A stretch of 64,000 bases of DNA from Phytohabitans kaempferiae (GTDB lineage Bacteria > Actinomycetota > Actinomycetes > Mycobacteriales > Micromonosporaceae), in the NCBI RefSeq assembly GCF_042433955.1, contig NZ_JBHLUH010000049.1, positions 1 to 64,000 on the forward strand, read 5' to 3'. Under the pieces are notes generated by a model. The model made no database searches. It worked only from the letters and a program-made list of their open reading frames with translations, and was not told where the DNA came from. The position numbers were made by a program, and so were the translations under genes. This document shows, in pieces, positions 16,337 to 24,448 of the stretch; the stretch's first letter is position 1, and each line of letters begins with the position of its first letter.

Positions 16337-17239
16337 GTGGCGGTGCAGACCCAGGGCGTCATCGGGCGGCTCCGGATGGAGCTGTCCTCGCTCCCCGACG
16401 CGCTCCAGCGCGTGGCGGAGCAGATCCTGGACGACCCGGCCGTGGCGGCGCAGGCGTCCATCGTGGACCTTGCCGAGCGGGCCGGCACCTCCACCGCGAC
16501 GATCACGCGCTTCTGCCGCGTGCTGGGCTTCCGGGGCTACGCGGCGCTGCGGGTCGCGCTGGCCGCCGAGATCGGTCGGCAGGAGCAGGCCCGATGGGAC
16601 ACCGACATCGATCGCGAGATCGAGCCCGGCGACCCGCTCGACCGGGTCCTCGGCGTCATCGCCAGCGCCGACTCCCGGGCCATCCAGGAGACCGCGGCCG
16701 GTCTCGACCTCGACCAGGTCGCCCGGGTCGCCGACGCGATCGCCACCGCCGGCCGCGTGGAGCTTTTCGGGCTCGGCAGCAGCGGCACCGCGGCCCGCGA
16801 GATGGCCTTCCGGCTGGAGCGGATCCGCATCCCGGTGTGGTACCGGGAGGACGCGCACAAGGCACTGACCAACGCCGCCCTCCTCGGTCCCGGCGACGTC
16901 GCGATCGCCCTGTCGCACGGCGGGCGCACGCGCGAGGTGATCGAGATGCTCGCCGAGGCCGCCTCCCAGGGGGCGCTGACCGTGGCGGTCACCTCGTTCG
17001 AGCGGTCGCCGCTGGGCGAGACGGCCGACATCACGCTGACCACGGCAGTGCACGAGACGACGTTCCGGGTCGCGGCGCTCTCCGCGCTGCACTCCCAACT
17101 CGTCGCGCTCGACCTCATCTACGTCGCGGTGGCCCAGCGCACCTACGAGCGCACCACCGAGGCGTTCGAAGTGACCGCCCGCGCGGTCGAGGCACACCGG
17201 CTGCGCGACGAGCCCGGCACACGCCGCCGTCGCGGCTGA
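16337..17239 (+). CDS. MurR/RpiR family regulator of the amino-sugar operon
   Basis: Transcription factor that senses a phosphosugar. 300 residues: an RpiR helix-turn-helix (residues ~35-75, ASIVDLAERAGTSTATITRF and CRVLGFRGYAALR) and a SIS sugar-phosphate-binding domain (~115-255, VELFGLGSSGTAAREMAFRL; ALSHGGRTREVIEMLAEA). The GTG at 16337 is preferred over the ATG at 16322 because AAAGGA sits 6 nt before it and the ATG lies inside the operator arm. It heads a co-directional run through the kinase at 23404. Likely represses or activates that operon in response to a GlcNAc- or MurNAc-type phosphosugar (inference from neighbours). Confidence 0.9.
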   Translation: MAVQTQGVIGRLRMELSSLPDALQRVAEQILDDPAVAAQASIVDLAERAGTSTATITRFCRVLGFRGYAALRVALAAEIGRQEQARWDTDIDREIEPGDPLDRVLGVIASADSRAIQETAAGLDLDQVARVADAIATAGRVELFGLGSSGTAAREMAFRLERIRIPVWYREDAHKALTNAALLGPGDVAIALSHGGRTREVIEMLAEAASQGALTVAVTSFERSPLGETADITLTTAVHETTFRVAALSALHSQLVALDLIYVAVAQRTYERTTEAFEVTARAVEAHRLRDEPGTRRRRG

Positions 17240-17264
17240 CTCCACCGACCGACACGGAGGACAG

Positions 17265-17999
17265 ATGACCGCCCAGGCGTACCTCTCGATGATCACTGAG
17301 CTCGTGGCCAAGGTCGGCACCAGCCAGGCGGACGGCGTCAAGAGCGCCGCGACCCTGATCACCACCGCCCTGGACCGCGGGGGCGTCGTGCAGGCGTTCG
17401 GCTCCGGCCACTCCGAGGCACTCGCCATGGAGATCGCCGGACGGGCCGGCGGGCTCGTGCCGACCAACCGCATCGCGCTCCGGGACATCGTGCTGTACGG
17501 CGGGCAGCCGCGGGCGGTACTCGAGGATCCTGGCCTGGAGCGCGACCCCACGGTCGCCCGGCGTCTCTACGACCTGGCTCCGGTCGACCCCCGCGATGTC
17601 TTCGTGATCGGTTCCAACTCCGGCGTCAACGGTGTCGTCGTCGAGCTGGCGCTGCTGGTCAAGGAGCGCGGGCACGGCCTGATCGCGGTGACCTCGCTGG
17701 AGCACAGCGGGCGCGTGCCCGCACCGCACCCCTCCGGCAAGCGCCTGCGCGACCTCGCCGACGTGGTGCTCGACAACGGCGCGCCGTACGGGGACGTGGC
17801 CCTGCCCGGCCAGGTCGGCGCGGTCTCTTCGGTCACCGCGGCGGTGCTGGCGCAGATGGTCGTCGCCGAGGTGGTCGCCCGCCTGGCCGAGGCGGGGCAG
17901 ACGCCTCCCATCTACCTGTCCGCCAACATCCCCGGCGGGCACGAGCACAACCAGCTCCTCGAAGCGCGGTACGTCGGCCGCATCCGGCGCACCGCGTAA
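17265..17999 (+). CDS. SIS domain sugar-phosphate isomerase/deaminase-like protein
   Basis: 244 residues built around one SIS fold: VVQAFGSGHSEALAMEIAGRA binds the phosphosugar, and VFVIGSNSGVNGVVVELALL and LIAVTSLEHSG follow the same pattern. Members of this SIS_2 group occur with amino-sugar transport genes and are thought to act on phosphorylated sugars, but the reaction is not established. It has the ending PGGHEHNQLLEARY seen in this group. GGAGG precedes the ATG. It follows the RpiR gene by 25 nt and precedes the ABC binding protein. It may replace a step otherwise done by NagB or MurQ, since neither is present here. Confidence 0.82.
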   Translation: MTAQAYLSMITELVAKVGTSQADGVKSAATLITTALDRGGVVQAFGSGHSEALAMEIAGRAGGLVPTNRIALRDIVLYGGQPRAVLEDPGLERDPTVARRLYDLAPVDPRDVFVIGSNSGVNGVVVELALLVKERGHGLIAVTSLEHSGRVPAPHPSGKRLRDLADVVLDNGAPYGDVALPGQVGAVSSVTAAVLAQMVVAEVVARLAEAGQTPPIYLSANIPGGHEHNQLLEARYVGRIRRTA

Positions 18000-18125
18000 C
18001 CGCTTCGGCATCCCCATCGCGGCCGCGTCCGGCGGACCGCCAGCCCGCCGTGCTCATCGGCGGATCCCCCATACCCGCCGGCCCGGGTCCGGCGAGACCG
18101 CACAGCCCTCGAAGGGAGGCACACC

Positions 18126-19514
18126 GTGAACGCACATCCCACCAGACGCACGCTCCTGCTCGGGACGGTCGCGGCGGCGGCGCTCAGCGCCTGCGCCACG
18201 AGCGGCGCCGACGACGACGATACGAGTGCCAAGGGCACCACCACGGCCGAGAACCCGCTCGGCGCGCCGGAGGACGCCCCGCTGGAGGTGGTCGTCTTCA
18301 AGGGCGGCTACGGCGACCAGTACGCCATCGAGGCCGGCACGCTCTACGAGCAGCGCTTTCCCAAGGCCACTGTGGACCACAAGGGCATCCAGCGGGTCGG
18401 CGAGGTGCTCCAGCCGAGGTTCATCTCGGACGACCCGCCGGACGTCGTGGACAACAGCGGCGCCGGCCGGCTCGACCTGGTCACGCTCGTGTCGTCCGGC
18501 AAGCTCACCGACCTCAATGAGCTGCTCGACGCGCCGAGCCTGGACGACCCGTCGAAGAAGGTGCGCGACACGCTCATGCCCGGCGTGATCGAGGAGGGCA
18601 CGTTCGACGGGAAGGTGCTCGTGCTCAACTACTCCTCGGTCCTCTGGGGGATCTGGTACTCCAAGTCGCTCTTCGCCAAGCACGGCTGGACGTACCCGAC
18701 CACCTGGGCCGACATGCTCGCCCTCGGCGACGAGATCAAGAAGGCCGGCATCGCGCCGTGGACCTGGCAGGGCAAGTTCCCCGAGTACATGAACGACCCG
18801 CTGGTGTCGCTCGCGGCCAAGGCCGGCGGGCACGAGCTGGTCAAGTCGGTGGACAACCTGGAGCCGGGCATCTGGAAGAGCCCTTCGATGCTCGCCGCGG
18901 CCGACGCCGTCTACCAACTCGCCGCGCGCGGCCACATCATGGCCGGCTCCGAAGCGCTCTCGCACACCGAGGCGCAGAACGCGTGGAGCAAGGGGCAGGC
19001 CGCGTTCATCCCCTGCGGCTCCTGGTTGGAGGGTGAGCAGCAGCAGGTCACGCCGGCCGGCTTCGACATGGTGCTGGGCACCGTGCCCGCGCTGACCGCC
19101 GGCGACAAGCTCCCGGCCGGTGCGGTGATGGCGGCCAGCAGCGAGTCGTTCCTCGTACCCGCCAAGGCTGGCAACGCCCGCGGCGGCCTGGAGTACCTAC
19201 GGATCCTCTTCTCCCAGAAGGTGGCCCGCGGCTTCGCGCAGAACTCCAAGGCGCTGCCGGTCGTCGCCGGCTCCACCGACGGGCTGACGCTGACCAGCGG
19301 GCTCGCCTCGACGGCGGAGACCGCGAAGGCGGCCGGCGCCAACATGTTCGGGTACCGCTTCCGCACCTGGTACCCACCGCTCGCCAAGGCCCTCGACGAC
19401 GCCACCGGGGAGCTGCTCACCAAGCGGCTCACGCCGGACAGGTGGGCGGAGCGCGTGCAGAAGGCGGCCGACGGTGTCGCCGCCGACTCCTCGGTCACCA
19501 AGCACAAGCGCTGA
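18126..19514 (+). CDS. ngcE: NgcE-like sugar ABC transporter substrate-binding lipoprotein
   Basis: Extracellular binding protein of an ABC importer, closest in my reading to NgcE, which captures N-acetylglucosamine and chitobiose in Streptomyces. 462 residues. The N-terminus TRRTLLLGTVAAAALSAC combines a twin-arginine pair with a lipobox, so it may be exported folded and then lipidated. Conserved stretches include VVFKGGYGDQYAIEAGTLYE, FISDDPPDVVDNSGAGRLDL and AALSHTEAQ-type sites (EALSHTEAQNAWSKGQAAF). GTG at 18126 follows GAAGGGAGG. Substrate assignment rests on family resemblance and on the chitin-binding enzyme and kinase in the same operon. Confidence 0.85.
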   Translation: MNAHPTRRTLLLGTVAAAALSACATSGADDDDTSAKGTTTAENPLGAPEDAPLEVVVFKGGYGDQYAIEAGTLYEQRFPKATVDHKGIQRVGEVLQPRFISDDPPDVVDNSGAGRLDLVTLVSSGKLTDLNELLDAPSLDDPSKKVRDTLMPGVIEEGTFDGKVLVLNYSSVLWGIWYSKSLFAKHGWTYPTTWADMLALGDEIKKAGIAPWTWQGKFPEYMNDPLVSLAAKAGGHELVKSVDNLEPGIWKSPSMLAAADAVYQLAARGHIMAGSEALSHTEAQNAWSKGQAAFIPCGSWLEGEQQQVTPAGFDMVLGTVPALTAGDKLPAGAVMAASSESFLVPAKAGNARGGLEYLRILFSQKVARGFAQNSKALPVVAGSTDGLTLTSGLASTAETAKAAGANMFGYRFRTWYPPLAKALDDATGELLTKRLTPDRWAERVQKAADGVAADSSVTKHKR

Positions 19515-19531
19515 GCGCGGGAGGGTGACCC

Positions 19532-20416
19532 ATGCGGCACGGCCGGTACCGGTTTCTGGCCGGGGCGATGCTCCCGCCCCTGCTGCTGTACGCCGTCTTC
19601 GTCGTGTCGCCGTACGCGCAGGCCTTCTATCTGGCCTTCACCGACTTCAACGGCGTGTCCAGCGAGGTGAACATCGTCGGGCTGGACAACTTCGCCCGGC
19701 TCTGGAGTGACCCGCTGTTCCTGTCGGCGTTGCGCCACAACGGCCTGATGCTCGTGGTCGTGCCGCTGGTCACCATCGCGCTGGCCCTCTTCTTCGCCGC
19801 CTCCACGCGGGGCAGCCGCCTCCTGCGGGCGTACCGCGTGGTGTACTTCTTCCCCCAACTCCTGTCGGTCGCCATCATCGCGGTGCTGTGGCAGTTCGTG
19901 TACACGCCCAACAGCGGGCTGCTCAACGGCTTTCTCGACCGCGTCGGACTGTCCACGCTGGAGCGTTCGTGGCTGGCCGAGCCGCGGTTGGCGCTCTGGT
20001 GCGTGATGGCGGCGGTCATCTGGTCGGCGGTCGGCTTCTACGTCGTGCTCTTCGCGGCGGCGATCGAGTCGATCCCGGCGGACATCACCGAGGCGGCGCT
20101 GATCGACGGCGCCGGGCCGTTAACGCTCTTCCGGCGGATCACGCTCCCGCTCGTGTGGGACAGCGTGCAGGTCGCCTTCGTCTACCTGGGGATCATCGCG
20201 CTCGACGGCTTCGCGCTCGTGCAGATCATGACCGTGGGGCCGGGCGGGCCGGACAACAGCACCGAGGTGATGGGGCTCTCGCTCTACCGCAACGCCTTCA
20301 CGTACGGCAAGTACGGCTACGCGTCGGCGATGGGCGTCGCGCTCTTCTTCCTCACCCTCACGCTCGTCCTGCTGATGCTCCGCGTGACAAGGCGCGAGCG
20401 GGTGGAGATGGCATGA
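19532..20416 (+). CDS. ngcF: NgcF-like sugar ABC transporter permease 1
   Basis: Integral membrane component of the importer, 294 residues with six predicted helices. The first helix is MLPPLLLYAVFVVSPYAQAF. The EAA loop that docks the ATPase is EAALIDGAGPLTLFRRITLP. Its stop overlaps the start of the second permease (ATGA). No ATP-binding subunit gene is found in the operon, as is usual for actinobacterial sugar importers, which share the MsiK ATPase encoded elsewhere. Confidence 0.9.
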   Translation: MRHGRYRFLAGAMLPPLLLYAVFVVSPYAQAFYLAFTDFNGVSSEVNIVGLDNFARLWSDPLFLSALRHNGLMLVVVPLVTIALALFFAASTRGSRLLRAYRVVYFFPQLLSVAIIAVLWQFVYTPNSGLLNGFLDRVGLSTLERSWLAEPRLALWCVMAAVIWSAVGFYVVLFAAAIESIPADITEAALIDGAGPLTLFRRITLPLVWDSVQVAFVYLGIIALDGFALVQIMTVGPGGPDNSTEVMGLSLYRNAFTYGKYGYASAMGVALFFLTLTLVLLMLRVTRRERVEMA

Positions 20417-21231
20417 AGACAAGTCGCCTCGTACACGTGGTGCTGCTCGTCTGGGCGCTGCTGGTCACGCTCCCTCTACTGTGGGCGTTCGTCTCCTCGC
20501 TCAAGACCGACGAGGAGATCTTCGACAGCCCGTGGTCGCTGCCGGCCACGCCACAGTTCGACAACTGGGCCCGCGCCTGGGCCGAGGCGTCGATCGGCCG
20601 CTACCTGTTCAACACCGTGGTCGTGGTCGGCGGCGCGCTCCTCCTCACCATGCTCTTCGGCGCGCTCGTCGCGTACTGCCTGGCCCGCTATCCCTTCCCG
20701 GGCAACCGGGTCATCTACTACACCCTGGTCGCCGGGATGCTCTTTCCGGTCTTCCTGGCGCTCGTACCGCTCTTCTTCGTGGTCGACCAACTGGGCATGC
20801 TCGGCAGCTACCACGGGCTGATCCTCGTGTACGCCACGTACGCCCTCCCGTTCACCGTCTTCTTCCTGCACGCGTTCTTCCGTACCCTGCCGACCGCCGT
20901 CGCCGAAGCGGCGTTCCTGGACGGGTGCTCACACGCCGCGGTGTTCTTCCGCATCATGCTGCCGATGGCCCGCCCCGGGCTGGTCAGCGTGGGCATCTTC
21001 AACTTCCTCGGCCTGTGGAACCAGTACCTCCTACCGCTCGTGCTCAACCCGGATCCCGACCGGTACGTCCTGGCCCAGGGACTCGCCTCCCTCGCTGTCA
21101 GCCAGGGCTATCGCAGCGACTGGAGCGGCCTGTTCGCGGGTCTCGTCATCGCGATCCTGCCCGTCCTGGTCGCGTACATCCTGTTCCAGCGCCAGATCCG
21201 CGACGGCCTCACCGCCGGCGCGGTGAAGTGA
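20413..21231 (+). CDS. ngcG: NgcG-like sugar ABC transporter permease 2
   Basis: Second membrane subunit, 272 residues and six helices, of the MalG type. The EAA loop is EAAFLDGCSHAAVFFRIMLP. The large N-terminal portion contains LKTDEEIFDSPWSLPATPQF, typical of the periplasmic loop of MalG-like permeases. ATG at 20413 is coupled to ngcF by a four-base overlap. With ngcE and ngcF it makes a complete uptake unit except for the shared ATPase. Confidence 0.9.
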   Translation: MKTSRLVHVVLLVWALLVTLPLLWAFVSSLKTDEEIFDSPWSLPATPQFDNWARAWAEASIGRYLFNTVVVVGGALLLTMLFGALVAYCLARYPFPGNRVIYYTLVAGMLFPVFLALVPLFFVVDQLGMLGSYHGLILVYATYALPFTVFFLHAFFRTLPTAVAEAAFLDGCSHAAVFFRIMLPMARPGLVSVGIFNFLGLWNQYLLPLVLNPDPDRYVLAQGLASLAVSQGYRSDWSGLFAGLVIAILPVLVAYILFQRQIRDGLTAGAVK

Positions 21232-21273
21232 CGCGCCTTCCCCCAGAGTGTGTCCCCAAGAAAGGAGCACGCC

Positions 21274-22482
21274 GTGAAACGCCTCACCGCTGGTCTCGCC
21301 GCGACCGCGGCCGTACTCGCCACGGGCACCGTCGCCGCAGTGGCGAGCAGCAGCCCCGCCGTCGCCCTCGCCCCCTGCCAAGTGCTCTTCGACGACTTCA
21401 ACTACAGCGGACCGGCTGACCCACTGATCAGTCAGCGGGGCTGGACGGTGCGTACCAACGCCGGCGGCCCGGGCGTGCCCGGCGCCTCCTGGCCGGCCTC
21501 CAACATCTCGTTCCCCACAGTGGACGGCGCCAAGTCGCTCCAGCTCCAGGCATCCACCGACGGTACGTCCGGCGGCACCAGCCAGGCCGAACTCTTCCAC
21601 CAGCGCAAGTTCTTCGAGGGCACGTACGCGGCCCGGGTCAAGTTCACCGACACGCCGGTGAGCGGCAACGACGGCGACCGCCTTGTCGAGACCTTCTTCA
21701 CCATCACGCCGCTCAACTCGGCCATGGACCCCAACTACGGCGAGATCGACTTCGAGTACCTGCCGAACGGCGGCTGGGGCGAGCAGGGTCCGATCTTCTA
21801 CCAGACCACCTGGGAGACCTACCGGCCGGAGCCGTGGGAGGCGGTGAACACGCACACCGCGCAGCGGCAGAGCTTCGCCGGCTGGCACGACCTGATGTTC
21901 ACCGTCTCGGGCGGCCACGTGAAGTACTACGTGGACGGTGTGCTCTTCGCCGACCACAGTGGCATCTACTACCCCGAGACGCCGATGTCCATCAACTTCA
22001 ACCTGTGGTTCATCGACACGGTGGCGCACACGGGCGGCATGTCCACCTACCGCCAGCAGGTCGACTACCTCTACCACACCGTGAACGAGACGCTCACGCC
22101 CGCTCAGGCGGCGGCGCGGGTCGCGGCCTTCCGCTCGGCCGGCACCACGCACACCGACACGGTCGGCAGCGGCGGCTCCTGCCCGACGCCGAACCCCACC
22201 ACCGCCTCGCCGAGCGTGTCGCCGTCGGTCTCGCCGTCGGTCTCGCCCTCGGTCTCGCCGACGGTGAACCCGACCGGTGGGCCGGGCTGCTCCACCGCCC
22301 CGTTCTGGAACATCAACTCGGTGTACCAGGGCGGCAACCTCGTACGGCACCAGCGCAGCGCCAACGGCGTGCCCGGCGGTCCGCCCTCCGGTGACGGCGT
22401 GCACCTGTGGCGGGCCCGCTGGTGGACGCAGGGCAGCGAGCCCGGCTGGACCCAGCAGTGGGAAGACCTCGGGCGCTGCTGA
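21274..22482 (+). CDS. secreted GH16-type glycoside hydrolase with chitin-binding CBM5/12 module
   Basis: Exported polysaccharide-degrading enzyme. Residues 1-32 are a Sec signal peptide. About 35-275 is a GH16-like jelly roll with the catalytic motif E157-I-D-F-E161 (nucleophile and acid/base of family 16). A linker of repeated SPSV units (coding bases ~22210-22262) follows. The last ~60 residues match CBM5/12 (WNINSVYQGGN; RARWWTQGSEPG; WEDLGRC), which binds chitin. The module carries an extra ~17-residue Gly/Pro-rich insert before the WW motif. GTG at 21274 is set by AAAGGAG. Location in an NgcEFG-like operon suggests action on a chitin-associated glucan or chitin itself; GH16 is not a classical chitinase family. 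Confidence 0.8.
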   Translation: MKRLTAGLAATAAVLATGTVAAVASSSPAVALAPCQVLFDDFNYSGPADPLISQRGWTVRTNAGGPGVPGASWPASNISFPTVDGAKSLQLQASTDGTSGGTSQAELFHQRKFFEGTYAARVKFTDTPVSGNDGDRLVETFFTITPLNSAMDPNYGEIDFEYLPNGGWGEQGPIFYQTTWETYRPEPWEAVNTHTAQRQSFAGWHDLMFTVSGGHVKYYVDGVLFADHSGIYYPETPMSINFNLWFIDTVAHTGGMSTYRQQVDYLYHTVNETLTPAQAAARVAAFRSAGTTHTDTVGSGGSCPTPNPTTASPSVSPSVSPSVSPSVSPTVNPTGGPGCSTAPFWNINSVYQGGNLVRHQRSANGVPGGPPSGDGVHLWRARWWTQGSEPGWTQQWEDLGRC

Positions 22483-22489
22483 CCCGTAC

Positions 22490-23404
22490 ATGACGCTCGT
22501 CCTCGGTATCGACATCGGTGGCACCGCGACCCGTGCGGTCGTCACCACCCTCGGCGGCACCCGTGCCGGCTCCGGCCGCGCGGGTGCCGCCAACCCCGTC
22601 ACCGTGCCCGCCGCCGAAGTGGCTGCCAACCTGACCGCCGCCCTGACCGAGGCACTGTCCACTGTGGACCGTGCGGAGGTGGGGGCGGCGGTCGCCGGCG
22701 CCGCTGGGGCGTCCCGCCCCGCCGTGCTCCGGGCCGCGTTCGACACCCTGGGGGTACGGTGCCCGCTGCACGTCGTCGGCGACGCCGTGGTCGCCTTCGC
22801 CGCCGGTACGGACGCGCCGGCCGGGAGCGTGCTCATCTCCGGCACCGGCGCGGTCGCGGCGGAGGTGCGCGAGGGCGACCTCGTGCGTACGGCCGACGGC
22901 CTGGGCTGGCTCCTCGGCGACCTGGGCTCGGGCTTCTGGATCGGCCGCGCGGCCGCCACCGCCACCGCCCGCGCCCTCTACCGCGGCGCCCCGCCCGGCC
23001 GGTTGGTCGAGCTGGTCTGCGCCGAGGTGGGGGAGCGCGCGGGCGACCCCTTCGTGGCGGCCGTCTACGAGCGCCCGCCCCGCGAGCTGGCCGCGCTCGC
23101 CCCGCTCGTCACGACCGCGGCCACTGCCGGCGACCCGCTGGCACTCTCCATCATGGACGAAGCCGCCGGCCACCTCTGCCGGACTCTCGCCGGAGTCCGC
23201 GAGCCCGGCGACCGCAGCCCGATCGTGCTCGCCGGCGGCGTGCTGCGCCAATGCCTTCCACTACGGCAAGCGGTCCACGACCGGCTCACGGCGGCGTGGC
23301 CCGACGCACCGCTGCGCACCGCCGGCCCGGCCGAGGAGGGGGCGGCTCGCCTGGCCGCCCGCCTCCTGGAGGCTTCTAGTCGTCGTCGACCTGCCAGAAG
23401 TTGA
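22490..23404 (+). CDS. BadF/BadG-type N-acetylglucosamine kinase-like protein
   Basis: ATP-dependent sugar kinase of the ASKHA superfamily, likely phosphorylating the imported amino sugar. 304 residues with the phosphate-1 loop LVLGIDIGGTATRAVVTT, the connect/phosphate-2 region LISGTGAVAAEV followed by the family motif LGWLLGDLGSGFWIGRAA, and the adenosine motif IVLAGGVLRQ. This set matches eukaryotic-like NAGK and bacterial GlcNAc/GlcN kinases. The ATG at 22490 is 8 nt after the hydrolase stop. The final 29 bases overlap the convergent CBM2 gene, and the last residues (SSRRRPARS) look like read-through into that region. Confidence 0.87.
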   Translation: MTLVLGIDIGGTATRAVVTTLGGTRAGSGRAGAANPVTVPAAEVAANLTAALTEALSTVDRAEVGAAVAGAAGASRPAVLRAAFDTLGVRCPLHVVGDAVVAFAAGTDAPAGSVLISGTGAVAAEVREGDLVRTADGLGWLLGDLGSGFWIGRAAATATARALYRGAPPGRLVELVCAEVGERAGDPFVAAVYERPPRELAALAPLVTTAATAGDPLALSIMDEAAGHLCRTLAGVREPGDRSPIVLAGGVLRQCLPLRQAVHDRLTAAWPDAPLRTAGPAEEGAARLAARLLEASSRRRPARS

Positions 23405-24092
23405 CGATGTCGGAGGCGTAGCCGTCGACAATGAGCGTGAAGACCGCGCGGTCGTCGACTGTGTCGGCGTCCTGCATGCTCATCACCGAGTAGGACTGCG
23501 GCGTGTGCCAGTTCGTCGGCGTGAAGATCAGGATCACGGGCGGCGATGCCCAGGTGCCCGTGCCGGTGATGGACATCCGTAGCGACACCTGCTGGGCCGG
23601 CGGGTGGCTCAACCGCACGGTGAATGAGCGGCTGGTGCCCTCGGGAATCATGATGAGGTCGGGCTCGGCGATGACAGCGGGTGCGCCCGGCGCGACGCAG
23701 GGCACCCCGTTGACCCGCCAGTCGACCGGTGGGTTGTTGGGTCCGAAGACGGAGGCGGTGAAGCCGAAGTACGCCGTCCCGCCGGGCGCCACCGGCGGTA
23801 CCCAGGGCAAGCTGGTCGCGGTGACGGACTGGCCGGACTGGGTCCAGGTGTGGTTCCACATGGACGCGATGGTCTGGTTGCCGGTGAACCGGAAGCCGAC
23901 GGTGGTCCCGTTCCAGGTTTCGTCGCCGGTGTTCCTGATCTGGACGTTGGCGGTGAAGTTGGGAGGCCAGCTGGAGATCGAGTAGCTGACCTCACAGGCC
24001 ACCGCGGCGTGTGCGGCAGTGGCGGGAGCGACCACGGCAAGTGCCCCCGCGAGTGCCGCGACCACTACGCGACACCCGAGCTTTAGATACAT
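23376..24092 (-). CDS. secreted CBM2 cellulose-binding protein without a catalytic domain
   Basis: 238 residues: a Sec signal peptide (MYLKLGCRVVVAALAGALAV to about residue 29), a family 2 carbohydrate-binding module (~31-130, with the surface tryptophans in SSWPPNFTANVQIRNTGDE, WNGTTVGF and WNHTWTQSG), and a C-terminal immunoglobulin-like domain (~140-238, PEGTSRSFTVRLSHPP; IFTPTNWHTPQSYSV). The second domain occurs in actinobacterial secreted proteins as a spacer. No enzyme motif is present, so it may target or loosen polysaccharide. TATATT (24105-24100 on this strand) ends 7 nt before the ATG, supporting a leaderless mRNA. Convergent with the kinase gene. Confidence 0.83.
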   Translation of the reverse strand: MYLKLGCRVVVAALAGALAVVAPATAAHAAVACEVSYSISSWPPNFTANVQIRNTGDETWNGTTVGFRFTGNQTIASMWNHTWTQSGQSVTATSLPWVPPVAPGGTAYFGFTASVFGPNNPPVDWRVNGVPCVAPGAPAVIAEPDLIMIPEGTSRSFTVRLSHPPAQQVSLRMSITGTGTWASPPVILIFTPTNWHTPQSYSVMSMQDADTVDDRAVFTLIVDGYASDIVNFWQVDDD

Positions 24093-24177
24093 GAGAATCA
24101 ATATAGTTTTGGCTTGAGCTGTTGCGCCACGGCCGTTCGTACCAAGGGTCAGCAGCCAACAGAAAGGCTTGTTCCCA

Positions 24178-24366
24178 ATGGCGGTGGAGTGGTTGGAAGC
24201 GGTCGGTACGCGACTGAAGGTCACCAACCTCGACAACGACAAGTCGATCACCGTGCGGGTGACCGGGCCGTCGGGGAGCTGCGTGCTGCTCAACAACGCG
24301 GCGTTCGAGAAGGTACGGGAGCCGGGCAAGTTTCTGATCCGCCGGGCGGTCATCGAGAAGGTGTGA
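24178..24366 (+). CDS. half-size double-psi beta-barrel (RlpA-like) protein, 62 aa
   Basis: Small protein whose LKVTNLDNDKSITVRVTGPS and VLLNNAAFEKVREPG match the C-terminal half of an RlpA/expansin double-psi barrel. A full domain has ~90 residues and a signal peptide, and neither the first half nor a signal is present. The catalytic aspartate of lytic RlpA proteins is replaced in the motif (GPSGSC where DRGP is usual). AGAAAGG lies 10 nt upstream of the ATG. Similar short proteins seem to be conserved in actinomycetes, so it is probably a genuine small gene of unknown role, not debris. Confidence 0.65.
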   Translation: MAVEWLEAVGTRLKVTNLDNDKSITVRVTGPSGSCVLLNNAAFEKVREPGKFLIRRAVIEKV

Positions 24367-24448
24367 ACGCCTCACTCACGAAGCCGCCGAGGGCTCGGCC
24401 GGCTCGCCTGGAGAGCGGCCCGCCTGGAAAGCGGCAGTCGCGGAGGGC

